Of a stretch of DNA of 52,766 bases, positions 10,086-17,705 are shown piece by piece (positions within the stretch are counted from its first letter, which is position 1; every line of letters starts with the position of its first letter). This stretch comes from Minwuiaceae bacterium (GTDB lineage: Bacteria > Pseudomonadota > Alphaproteobacteria > Minwuiales > Minwuiaceae): NCBI GenBank assembly GCA_028278525.1, contig JANQEE010000028.1, positions 1 to 52,766 on the forward strand, given 5' to 3'. Both the position numbers and the translations under genes were made by a program. Below the pieces are notes generated by a model. That model searched no databases. It was not told where the DNA came from and worked only from the letters and a program-made list of their open reading frames with translations.

Positions 10086-10192
10086 CATCCTTCGAGACGC
10101 GCCCCTTCGGGCCGCTCCTCAGGATGAGGTCGTCGTATTTTCAACAAGTTTACCCTCATGCTGAGGAGGCCCAACGGCCGTCTCGAAGCATC
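10086..10192. repeat. Palindromic intergenic repeat (CATCCTTCGAGACG type)
   Basis: CATCCTTCGAGACG at the left pairs with CGTCTCGAAGCATC at the right; internally GCTCCTCAGGATGAGG mirrors CCTCATGCTGAGGAGG. It fills the space between the DUF3445 gene and the convergent NUDIX gene. From memory, very similar CCTCATCCTGAGGAG...CGTCTCGAAGGATG repeats are common in alphaproteobacterial genomes. The hairpin could terminate transcription of both genes. No second copy is in this window. Confidence 0.8.
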
Positions 10193-10226
10193 CGGGCCAC
10201 CGTGCGATGGCTATTTCAACTGAGGG

Positions 10227-10784
10227 CTAACGCGGCTTAGACCAGTCGCCCATATCGCCCGGCGGATTGCCGAACGGGGCGAAAACCGCCTGGCCGTCGA
10301 CCTCTCGGTGGTGGTTTAGCGCCCAGCGCACGCTAGGGAACGCCAACTCATCCCAGGGTATCTCGCTCCAGTCGTAGAAGCCGACTTCCTCCGACTCCAC
10401 GCCGGCCGCCACGTCGGGCGACCGCAACTGCGCCCGATAGATGATCTGCACCTGGCTGATGCGCGGAATGTTGTAGACGGCGAGCAGCGCCTCGATCTCG
10501 ATATCGGCGCAGGCCTCTTCCCGGGCTTCGCGCGCCGCTCCCTGTTCCGTCGTCTCGCGCTCTTCCAGGTAGCCGGCGGGGATCGTCCAATAGCCGAGCC
10601 TGGGCTCGATCGCCCGTCGGCAGAGCAGCAGCTTGCCTTCCCAGGTACAAACCGCCCCGACGACAACCTTCGGATTCACATAATGAATCCAGCCGCAACT
10701 GTCGCAGACCATGCGCTCGTGCGTGTCGCCGTCGGGTACGCGCTTGGAAAAACTGTCGATCCCGGGAACCGTGCTCATGACCAT
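10227..10784 (-). CDS. NUDIX hydrolase with N-terminal zinc-ribbon-like motif
   Basis: A 185-residue member of the NUDIX pyrophosphohydrolase superfamily. The N-terminus has [19 protein letters not shown], resembling the short zinc-binding segment seen before some NUDIX domains. The NUDIX box at about residues 72-94 reads [20 protein letters not shown] followed by ACA. All metal-binding acidic positions are kept, but the usual Gly of the terminal EExGU is Cys. The substrate cannot be told from sequence. It lies 62 bases downstream of the flavin oxidoreductase gene and may be co-transcribed with it. Confidence 0.88.
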   Translation of the reverse strand: MVMSTVPGIDSFSKRVPDGDTHERMVCDSCGWIHYVNPKVVVGAVCTWEGKLLLCRRAIEPRLGYWTIPAGYLEERETTEQGAAREAREEACADIEIEALLAVYNIPRISQVQIIYRAQLRSPDVAAGVESEEVGFYDWSEIPWDELAFPSVRWALNHHREVDGQAVFAPFGNPPGDMGDWSKPR

Positions 10785-10846
10785 AATCTGGCACGCGACC
10801 CCCGGCTCGTCCAGCCGACGGCGCTATTTCCAGGAGCGTCCCGGGA

Positions 10847-11899
10847 TCACGAGAAATGCGGCATCACGGCTTCGGCGAACAGCCGCACGGACGCGTCCGC
10901 ATCGGCCCGGCTCAGCATGTTGAAGTTGACCTGCAGGGACGCGATTTCGAAGCCACCGATGGACTTGTCGTAGTCCTTGATCTGTTCGACCAGACGATCC
11001 GGCGCGCCGACCCAGGCGGCGCCCTTCTCGCGCTGGCTTTCGAAGGTCTCCTTGGCCAGCCCGGCGATGATCTTGTCGTAATTCGGGTAGTCGGCCGAAC
11101 TCGACCCGCCGGTCCAGTCGGACGCCGCGTCGACCAGCGACTTGAGGTAGGCGTTGAGCGGTTCCCGCGCCACGTCGGCGGCACGTTCTTCCGACCGGTC
11201 GCAGAACATGTGGAACGCCAGCATCACCCGGCCGATACCCGGATGGCCAGCCGCCTTCCAGGCCTCCCGATAGGTACCGATCAGGTCGGCCATCATGCCG
11301 CCGGCCATCGGAATCGCCATCACGCCATGGCCCAGCCGGCCGGCCCGCTCGAAACTGGAGGGCGTCGACAATGCCGCCACCCAGAACGGCGGGCGCGGCG
11401 TCTGCGTCGGACGCGGCAGCGAGGTCACGTTCTTGAACCGATGGAACTGCCCGTCCATCGACACGTCCTGCTCCTCCAAAAGCCGGCGCACCATCTCCAT
11501 GCCTTCTTCGAAGCGCGCGACGCTTTCGTCGAGCGCCACGCCGAAGCGGTCGAACTCGTGCGGCAGGAAAGCGCGGGCGAAGCCGACCTCCAGCCGCCCG
11601 TTCGAGATCGCGTCCAGCATGCCGATCTCGCCGGCCAGCTTCAGCGGATTGTTGAACGCCGGCAGCACCGCGCCGGTAATCAGCCGCGCCTGCTTCGTCA
11701 CCATCGCCGCCGCCGTCAGGAACAGCAGCGGGTTCGGACTGTAGCCGCCGTAAGGGTGGAAATAGTGCTCCACGGTGCGGATCGAGGTGTAGCCGAGACC
11801 GTCGCCCAATTCGGTCAGATGCAGAGCATCGGCCCAATAGTCGCGGGCCGACATCTGGTCCGGACCGACGTCCGGAAAAAATTGTATGCCGAATTCCAT
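10847..11899 (-). CDS. LLM-class flavin-dependent oxidoreductase
   Basis: A 350-residue bacterial-luciferase-like TIM-barrel protein that probably uses reduced FMN or F420. Typical segments are MEFGIQFFPDVGPDQMSARDY, GYTSIRTVEHYFHPYGGY (19-residue region with the family HH/H-type position), LLFLTAAAMVTKQARLITGAVLPAFNNPLKLAGEI in two blocks, and NGRLEVGFARAF. It is divergent from a MarR regulator, with a near-perfect 16-base palindrome 12 bases upstream of its ATG, so it is the probable target of that regulator. The substrate is unknown; the SsuABC-type importer nearby makes an organosulfur or aromatic substrate possible but unproven. Confidence 0.88.
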   Translation of the reverse strand: MEFGIQFFPDVGPDQMSARDYWADALHLTELGDGLGYTSIRTVEHYFHPYGGYSPNPLLFLTAAAMVTKQARLITGAVLPAFNNPLKLAGEIGMLDAISNGRLEVGFARAFLPHEFDRFGVALDESVARFEEGMEMVRRLLEEQDVSMDGQFHRFKNVTSLPRPTQTPRPPFWVAALSTPSSFERAGRLGHGVMAIPMAGGMMADLIGTYREAWKAAGHPGIGRVMLAFHMFCDRSEERAADVAREPLNAYLKSLVDAASDWTGGSSSADYPNYDKIIAGLAKETFESQREKGAAWVGAPDRLVEQIKDYDKSIGGFEIASLQVNFNMLSRADADASVRLFAEAVMPHFS

Positions 11900-11910
11900 G
11901 GCGGCAATTA

Positions 11911-11926
11911 ATCCGTATACGGACTA
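11911..11926. promoter_or_regulatory. Candidate MarR operator
   Basis: The sequence AATCCGTATACGGACT holds the perfect palindrome CCGTATACGG (11914-11923) and a near-perfect 16-base dyad. It lies 12 bases before the flavin oxidoreductase ATG and about 100 bases before marR. Size, symmetry and position suit a MarR dimer, and binding would block the oxidoreductase promoter or its start. Confidence 0.55.
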
Positions 11927-12028
11927 TTTTGCAAGCCCTATTTTTCAAACCCTTGCGGCGGGCCTCTGGACACGCCCAGGCGGAACTGGGTAAGACGGCG
12001 ATCCGGCCCCGTTTTGTGATGAGTTTCC

Positions 12029-12514
12029 ATGGTACCGCCGAAGAAAACCCCGGATCCCACCGACGCCGAGCTCGCCACCGTGGTGCTGTTCGACACGCCG
12101 GGCCACTTGCTGCGGCGCGCTTACCAGGTGGCCGAAGACCTCTATATGCAGGAGGTCGGCGACGCCGGTCCGACGCCCCGCCAATTCGCCGTGATGCTGA
12201 CCATCTACCAGAACGAGGGCCTGAACCAGCAGGACCTGGTGCGGCTGACCGGGATCGACCGCTCGACCATGGCGGAAATGGTCGGCCGCCTGATCAAGCG
12301 CGGCTGGCTGAAGCGGCGGCGCACCAAGCACGACCAGCGGGCCTATGCCCTAAGCGTTGCCGAGGAAGGCCAAGCCGCGCTGCGCGCCTGCGCCGCCGCC
12401 GTCGAGCGGGCCCAGGAGCGCATCCTCGCCCCGCTACCCCCGGCCCGCCGGGCCGAATTCGTCGACAGCCTGCAGATCCTTGCCGGCACCGGCCGCAAGG
12501 ACGGCGAGGGTTAG
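12029..12514 (+). CDS. MarR-family transcriptional regulator
   Basis: A 161-residue winged-helix regulator. The MarR core is clear: TPRQFAVMLTIYQNEGLNQQ, DLVRLTGIDRSTMAEMVGRL (recognition helix region, about residues 68-90), and the wing KRGWLKRRRTKHDQRAYAL. The long C-terminal helix for dimerisation follows. It is divergent from the flavin oxidoreductase and converges on the ABC permease gene. The ligand is unknown but, by analogy with the family, may be a phenolic compound or the oxidoreductase substrate. Confidence 0.92.
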   Translation: MVPPKKTPDPTDAELATVVLFDTPGHLLRRAYQVAEDLYMQEVGDAGPTPRQFAVMLTIYQNEGLNQQDLVRLTGIDRSTMAEMVGRLIKRGWLKRRRTKHDQRAYALSVAEEGQAALRACAAAVERAQERILAPLPPARRAEFVDSLQILAGTGRKDGEG

Positions 12515-12542
12515 CGGGCCGGCTAGGCAGCGCTGAGAACAC

Positions 12543-13340
12543 CTAACGCCAGTTCAACAGCCAGGCTTCGACACGCCCTAAAACGAAGCTGATCGTCAGC
12601 CCCAGAATCGATAGCAGCACCACGCCGGCGACCAGTTGATCGGTCTGCATCAGGTTGCCCGCCGCCAGGATGAACGAGCCGATGCCGAACTCCGCGCCGA
12701 TCATTTCCGCCGCGACCAGCAGGATCAACGCGATGGACGAGGTAATGCGGAAGGCCGCCAGAATGCCCGGCATGGCGCCCGGCAGGATCACCTTCCAGAC
12801 GATCGCCGGGTTCGGCAGGTTGAAGCTCTGGGCCATGCGGATCAGGCTGCGCGGCACGTTGTCGACGGCGCTGTAGGTGCCGATCACGGTCGGGAAGAAC
12901 ACGCCGAGTGCGATGGTCGCGATCTTCGGCGCCTCGTCGATGCCGAGCCACAGGATCAACAGCGGCAGCAGCGCGATCTTCGGGATCGGGAACAAAGCGG
13001 CGACGACCGGGATGCCCGCCGACCGCGCCAGCGACCAGATCCCCATGGCGAAGCCGACGCCGAGGCCGGCCAGCGTGCCGATCGACCAGCCCCAGGCGAT
13101 ACGCGACAGGCTGGCGCCGACATGTTCCGTCAGGTCGCCGGAGGCCGCCAGATGGCCCAACGCCAGCACCACCTCGTAGGGGCTCGGCATGATCAGCGGC
13201 GGCAGCAGGCCCGTCGATGACGCAAGCTGCCAGCCGGCGATGATTGCGGCGAACGCCGCCCACGGCGCCCAGCGCCGCGCGCCCGGCTGGAACCCGCCGC
13301 CGCGGAACGGCACGGGGGTTTGACCGGTCTCCTCAGCCAT
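12543..13340 (-). CDS. ABC importer permease (SsuC/TauC/NrtB type)
   Basis: A 265-residue inner-membrane permease with about six hydrophobic segments. The coupling motif region EAPKIATIALGVFFPTVIGTYSA (split here around residue 150) and FNLPNPAIVWKVILPGAMPG match the nitrate/sulfonate/taurine branch of binding-protein-dependent permeases. It overlaps the upstream ATPase gene by eight bases and is the last gene of a binding protein-ATPase-permease operon. The substrate is not set by sequence. Confidence 0.9.
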   Translation of the reverse strand: MAEETGQTPVPFRGGGFQPGARRWAPWAAFAAIIAGWQLASSTGLLPPLIMPSPYEVVLALGHLAASGDLTEHVGASLSRIAWGWSIGTLAGLGVGFAMGIWSLARSAGIPVVAALFPIPKIALLPLLILWLGIDEAPKIATIALGVFFPTVIGTYSAVDNVPRSLIRMAQSFNLPNPAIVWKVILPGAMPGILAAFRITSSIALILLVAAEMIGAEFGIGSFILAAGNLMQTDQLVAGVVLLSILGLTISFVLGRVEAWLLNWR

Positions 13341-14106
13341 CGGCCAGTTCCCGGTCCGCCACCGCCGCTTCGCCGCGAATCAGGTCCCATAGTTGCGCAT
13401 GCAGCGCCGCCAGATCGGCAGCATGGCGCGCGTCGCCGCGTTCGCTGCGCGGTATCTCGACCGGCATCACCTGCTTGATCCGGCCGGGCCGGCGCGACAG
13501 TACCGCGATCCGGTCCGCGACCCGCACGGCTTCGTCCAGGTTATGGGTGACGTAGACGGCGGTGGTCGCCTCCCGTTGCCAGATCGCCAGCAGGTCCTCC
13601 AGCAGCAGTTCGCGCGTCTGCGCATCCAGTGCCGACAACGGTTCGTCAAGAAACAGGATCGCCGGCCGCACCGCCACGGCCCGGGCGATGCCGACCCGCT
13701 GCCGCATCCCGCCCGACAGCTGGCGCGGCAGGGCGGCGGCGAAATCGCGCAAGCCCGTAAGCACCAGCGCCGCCTCAATCCGCGCCGTCCGCTCCGCGCG
13801 GTCCAGGCGATGATGCTCCAGCGCCAAAGCAACGTTGCCGGCGACGCTCCGCCACGGCAGCAGGGCGAAGTCCTGGAAGATGTACGTGAATGGGTTAAGC
13901 GAGTCGGCCGGCGGCACGCCCGCAGCCACCACATCTCCCTCGGTCGGCTGCAGCATACCGCCCATGATGCCGAGCAGGGTGGACTTGCCGCAGCCCGACG
14001 GCCCGATCAGCGCGAGTATCTGGCCGCCCTTTACCTGGAGGTCGATGGCGTCCAGGGCCTGAAGATCGCCGTAGTGGTGGCTCACGCCCTGGACGAACAG
14101 ATCCAT
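13333..14106 (-). CDS. ABC importer ATPase (SsuB/TauB type)
   Basis: A 257-residue nucleotide-binding subunit. Walker A is GPSGCGKST (about 35-43), the Q-loop is YIFQDFALLPWRS, the signature is LSGGMRQRVGIARA, Walker B is ILFLDEPLSALD and the switch His is in YVTHNLDEAVRVADRI. The APSG-free, TauB-like pattern and the PWRSVAGNV segment place it with the sulfonate/nitrate/taurine group. It lies 6 bases downstream of the binding-protein gene and overlaps the permease gene. Confidence 0.93.
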   Translation of the reverse strand: MDLFVQGVSHHYGDLQALDAIDLQVKGGQILALIGPSGCGKSTLLGIMGGMLQPTEGDVVAAGVPPADSLNPFTYIFQDFALLPWRSVAGNVALALEHHRLDRAERTARIEAALVLTGLRDFAAALPRQLSGGMRQRVGIARAVAVRPAILFLDEPLSALDAQTRELLLEDLLAIWQREATTAVYVTHNLDEAVRVADRIAVLSRRPGRIKQVMPVEIPRSERGDARHAADLAALHAQLWDLIRGEAAVADRELADG

Positions 14107-14112
14107 CGCCGG

Positions 14113-15144
14113 TCAGTTGCCGGGTACGTCGTAATGCCCGTCGACGAAGCTAAGGTCGATGAAGGCCGACGGGTCGACGCTATCGTCGACCAGCCCGTTC
14201 GCCTTGTGCCAGGCGACCTGGTCGTAGATGTCCTGCACCCGCAGGCGGCCGTCGGGATCGATGAACGGGGCTCCGGCCTTGATCTTGGCCGGCGTCGGCT
14301 TCGGCCCGACATAGTTCATCAGGATCGGGATCAGCGCATCCGCCGCTTCGCCGAACGTGCGCTTGCCGTCCTTGTCCAACTGGTTGAAAGCCGCGTGATA
14401 GTCGGTTGCGGCGCGACGGTAGGCGGCGATGAATTTCTCCACCATTTCCCGCCGTTCGGTCACGTTCCATGTCGACGTGAACAATGCGCCGAGCTGCCAC
14501 GGCGTCTCCTGATGCACCCAGCCAATGATCTTGGCCGCCCCGGCCCCGTCCAGGGCCTTGGCTATATGCGCGACCATCAGGATCGAATCCACCTGGCCGC
14601 TTTTGACGGCGGCGATCATGTTCGGCACCGACTGCATCGGTTTCAGGGTGACGTCCGCCAGCGCGAAGCCGCGCTTCTCAGCCAGCCGGCCCATCATGTA
14701 GTGGAAGGTCGAACCCACCTGCGTCATGCCGACCGACTTGCCGGGATAGGCCTCCACCGACGTCAGGCCCGCGTCGTAGGCCTTGTTCGAGGCCATGTAG
14801 GCGACGAAATCGAAGCCCGGCTCGACCCGGCTCTGCGCCCCGATGATCTTCAGCGCGCCCTTGCCCGCCAGATTGTAGAAACCGGCCGTCAGCCCGGTCA
14901 CCCCGAAATCGCAATCGCCCGACGCCACGCCAAGCGCCACCGGCTGGGCCGCGCGGAAGAACTTGAACTCGGGCTCCAGCCCTTCGTCCGCGTAGTAGCC
15001 CTTGTCCGCCGCGATGAACAGCGGCGACGACGACACGAAGGTCAGGGCGCAGATAACGATCTTGTCCGCCGCCCGCGCCGGTCCCGCCAGCGCGACGCAG
15101 ATCAACCCCGCCAATGCCGCGACCACCAGTTTTTTATTGTTCAT
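14113..15144 (-). CDS. ABC importer periplasmic binding protein (SsuA/TauA/NMT1-like)
   Basis: A 343-residue secreted protein. The signal peptide (MNNKKLVVAALAGLICVALA) probably ends at ARA-A near residue 25. The mature part follows the type II binding-protein pattern of the NMT1/SsuA family: FIAADKGYYADEGLEPEF, VALGVASGDCDFGVTGLTAG, YPGKSVGMTQVGSTFHYMMG and IAAVKSGQVDSILM. It heads the three-gene importer operon. Possible substrates are aliphatic sulfonates, taurine or pyrimidine precursors; nothing here decides. Confidence 0.9.
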   Translation of the reverse strand: MNNKKLVVAALAGLICVALAGPARAADKIVICALTFVSSSPLFIAADKGYYADEGLEPEFKFFRAAQPVALGVASGDCDFGVTGLTAGFYNLAGKGALKIIGAQSRVEPGFDFVAYMASNKAYDAGLTSVEAYPGKSVGMTQVGSTFHYMMGRLAEKRGFALADVTLKPMQSVPNMIAAVKSGQVDSILMVAHIAKALDGAGAAKIIGWVHQETPWQLGALFTSTWNVTERREMVEKFIAAYRRAATDYHAAFNQLDKDGKRTFGEAADALIPILMNYVGPKPTPAKIKAGAPFIDPDGRLRVQDIYDQVAWHKANGLVDDSVDPSAFIDLSFVDGHYDVPGN

Positions 15145-15221
15145 GACGCATCTCCCTGGATAACCGCGACCGACACTATCGGTACGGTGGAGGTAGCGTC
15201 AATCAAACGAACGAGGCTGCT

Positions 15222-16631
15222 TTATTCGGATTGGCCGCCGGCCCGCACCGTTTCCATGCGCTGCTGCACGGTGCGGTACTCCTGGCTGTCGGGCGTCAAT
15301 TGCACCAACAGACGCTGCAATTTGTCCAGCGCCGCGTCCCGCCGGCCTTCCGCCGCGTCGTCGACACTGAGGAACCAGAGCGCGTCCGGATTGGCGGCGT
15401 CCAGCGCCAGTACACGGGTGAAGGCCTGCAAGGCAGCCGGCGGCACGGGACCGCCGGGCTTGCCGTCGGCGACCAGCGCCGCATGCGCCAGGTTGAGTTG
15501 CGCGTCCAGACTGTCGGGACGCAGCGCGGCGACACGCGCATAGGCGTCTCGCGCCTTGTCGTTTTCGCCCAGCACCCGGTAGGACCGGCCGAGCCGCGTC
15601 CAGCCTTCCGCATCGTCCGGCTCCTGTTCCAGGCGCTCGGCCAGGCGGCCGACCATGCCGCGGATCATCTCCGTGCGGTCTTCCGCACTCATGTCCTGGG
15701 CGGCGGCCACATCGTCGCTGGTCGGTCCCGGCGCCGCCGGCACCTCGAAGCCTTCCGGCCAGACGGTCGCCAGATCCACCCGCAGTTCCTCGGCGGCCTG
15801 GGCGAGCCGCTGCCGGAGCGAGGCCATCCAGGGCGCGTCCGGCCGCGAGTCCTTGGCCAGCGCCAGCCATCCGTCGAATGCCGACTGCATGTCGCCGGCC
15901 TGAGCCCTGGCCAGGGCCAGGTAGAACCGCGCGCTCGGGTCGCGCCGGTCGCGCGCTTCGGCACGCTTCAGCCATTCCATCGCTTCCGGCGTGACGACCC
16001 CGCCGGCCAAGAACACCAACGCTTCGCCCAGCGCGGAATGGGCCGTCGAGTCGGTTTCCGCCTCCGGCAAGGCAGCCGCCCGCCGATAGGCGGCGATGGC
16101 GTCGTCATAGCGCCGGGTGACCATGTAGGTCCGCCCGAGCAGCGTCCAGCCGCGATAATCATCCGGCACTTCGGCGAGCCGCGCCGCAAGTCGCTCGGTG
16201 AGCGCCGCGATATCCGGCCGCTGCCCGCCGTCGGCAACGCGCCCCTGGGTCAGATCGCGCGACGCCAGCGGTTGGCTGGGCAGGTCCGGGCTGCCGAGCT
16301 GCAAATAAATCCACAGACCGGCAACCGGGATCGCGACGGCGAGCGCCAGCACGGTACCGAACCGTCTGCCGCCGCTCGGCGCGGCACCGCCGCCCTCTTC
16401 CTCGCCGGCCTTCAGCAGCCGGCGCTGGATTTCCAGCCGCGCCGCCTGCTCTTCCGCGTCCGTGATGACGCCCCGCTCCAGGTCCCTTTTCAGATCGTCG
16501 AGCTGGTCGCGGTAAACCTGAAGATCGTATTCGGCGCGCCTTGGCGCGGCGGCTTTTTGCCGCAGCATCGGCAGCACCAACCCGGCGACGACCGCCAGTG
16601 TCATGATCGCGAAAATAACCCAGAGAGTCAT
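15222..16631 (-). CDS. ccmI: Cytochrome c maturation protein CcmI (CycH)
   Basis: CcmI holds apocytochrome c for haem ligation by CcmF/CcmH. It has 469 residues. TM helix 1 (about 3-22) is followed by the cytoplasmic leucine-zipper-like loop YDLQVYRDQLDDLKRDLERG, then TM helix 2 (about 93-110) and a large periplasmic TPR region (LGRTYMVTRRYDDAIAAYRRA, LGRSYRVLGENDKARDAYARV). It is the last gene of the ccm locus, 12 bases after ccmH. Confidence 0.94.
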   Translation of the reverse strand: MTLWVIFAIMTLAVVAGLVLPMLRQKAAAPRRAEYDLQVYRDQLDDLKRDLERGVITDAEEQAARLEIQRRLLKAGEEEGGGAAPSGGRRFGTVLALAVAIPVAGLWIYLQLGSPDLPSQPLASRDLTQGRVADGGQRPDIAALTERLAARLAEVPDDYRGWTLLGRTYMVTRRYDDAIAAYRRAAALPEAETDSTAHSALGEALVFLAGGVVTPEAMEWLKRAEARDRRDPSARFYLALARAQAGDMQSAFDGWLALAKDSRPDAPWMASLRQRLAQAAEELRVDLATVWPEGFEVPAAPGPTSDDVAAAQDMSAEDRTEMIRGMVGRLAERLEQEPDDAEGWTRLGRSYRVLGENDKARDAYARVAALRPDSLDAQLNLAHAALVADGKPGGPVPPAALQAFTRVLALDAANPDALWFLSVDDAAEGRRDAALDKLQRLLVQLTPDSQEYRTVQQRMETVRAGGQSE

Positions 16632-16643
16632 GGTCGGGCCGGC

Positions 16644-17114
16644 CTAAGCGCCGCTGCCGTCGTCCATCAGACGGTCGAGCCGTTTCCGCTCGTCGGCTGT
16701 CAGCGGCGCCGCGGCCACCGCCTCCGCCCGATGCCGCCGCTGGTAGACGACGATGCTGGCGGCGCCCAACAGGAACACCAGAACCGGGCCGAACCAAAGC
16801 GCCAGCGTCGTCGCCTTGAATGGCGGGTTGAGCAGGACCCAATCGCCGTAGCGCTCGACAATGTAGTCGACAGCCTGTTCGTCCGTATCGCCGGCGGCGA
16901 TCCGCTCGCGCACCAGGACGCGCAGGTCTTTGGCCAGCGGAGCGTTGGAATCGTGGATCGCCTGATTCTGGCAGACCAAACAGCGCAGGATCCGCATCAG
17001 TTCCTGCGCGCGCTCTTCCTGCGCGGGGTCGGGCAGCGGCGGATCCGCGTAGATCGCGTGCGCCGGCAGGCTGGTGGCCCACAGCATCACGGCGACCAGA
17101 ACCGCCCGGATCAT
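16644..17114 (-). CDS. ccmH: Cytochrome c maturation protein CcmH
   Basis: A 156-residue membrane-anchored thiol oxidoreductase that reduces apocytochrome c haem-binding cysteines. It has a signal peptide (to LPAHA, residue 20), the family motif RILRCLVCQNQAI with C45 and C48, and one TM segment near residues 104-122 (FGPVLVFLLGAASIVVY). It lacks the TPR domain of E. coli CcmH, which here is the separate CcmI. It overlaps the end of ccmG by four bases. Confidence 0.96.
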   Translation of the reverse strand: MIRAVLVAVMLWATSLPAHAIYADPPLPDPAQEERAQELMRILRCLVCQNQAIHDSNAPLAKDLRVLVRERIAAGDTDEQAVDYIVERYGDWVLLNPPFKATTLALWFGPVLVFLLGAASIVVYQRRHRAEAVAAAPLTADERKRLDRLMDDGSGA

Positions 17115-17692
17115 CGCTTCAGCTCCGCGATCAGCGGCAGCAGCTTTTCCTTCAGTATATGCGGCGTAACGGGGCCGATGATCTTCTCGACAATCACGCC
17201 GTTTTTGTCGACAACGAAGGTCTCGGGCACGCCATAGACGCCGAACTCGATGCCGACACGGCCGTCGACATCCGCGCCCGTGCGGGTATAGGGATCGCCA
17301 TACCGGTCAAGCCACTCCGCCGCATCCTTCGGCCTGTCCTTGTAGTTCAGACCATGAATCGTCACCACGCCCTGGCGGCCCAGTTCGGTGAACAGCGGAT
17401 GTTCCGCTCGGCAGGCAACGCACCAGGATGCAAAGACGTTGACCAGCGAGACCTCTCCCTTCAGGTCCTCCGTATCAAGGCCAAGCTCGCGGCCCTGCAC
17501 CGCCGAAAGCGAAAAGTCCGGCGCCGGCTTGTTGATCAGCGCCGACGGGATTTGCCCCGGGTCCAGCGACAGACCGCGATACAGGAACAGCCCGATCACG
17601 GCCGCGACCGCCAGCGGCACCGTCGCCAAGACAAGGCGTCGTGCGGCGTTGACCTTAGCCGGCGCGTCCGCGGTGTTGTCCGATTGAGCCAT
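17111..17692 (-). CDS. ccmG: Thiol:disulfide interchange protein CcmG (DsbE)
   Basis: A periplasmic thioredoxin-fold reductant in cytochrome c maturation, anchored by an N-terminal TM helix (about 20-38). The active site is WCVAC (C91, C94) in VFASWCVACRAEHP, and the cis-Pro segment is VYGVPETFVVDKNG. The frame extends upstream into ccmF; the ATG at 17690-17692 has CGGAG before it and is 13 bases past the ccmF stop, giving 193 residues. Confidence 0.95.
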   Translation of the reverse strand: MAQSDNTADAPAKVNAARRLVLATVPLAVAAVIGLFLYRGLSLDPGQIPSALINKPAPDFSLSAVQGRELGLDTEDLKGEVSLVNVFASWCVACRAEHPLFTELGRQGVVTIHGLNYKDRPKDAAEWLDRYGDPYTRTGADVDGRVGIEFGVYGVPETFVVDKNGVIVEKIIGPVTPHILKEKLLPLIAELKR

Positions 17693-17705
17693 TCCCGAAT
17701 CTCCG

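Noticed and set aside
10086..10192. CRISPR or direct-repeat array
   Set aside because: There is one inverted structure only, with no regularly spaced direct repeats; no array was seen anywhere in the window.
13393..15543. 716-codon plus-strand frame across the ABC importer genes
   Set aside because: It spans three well-supported minus-strand genes and shows only antisense-type composition.
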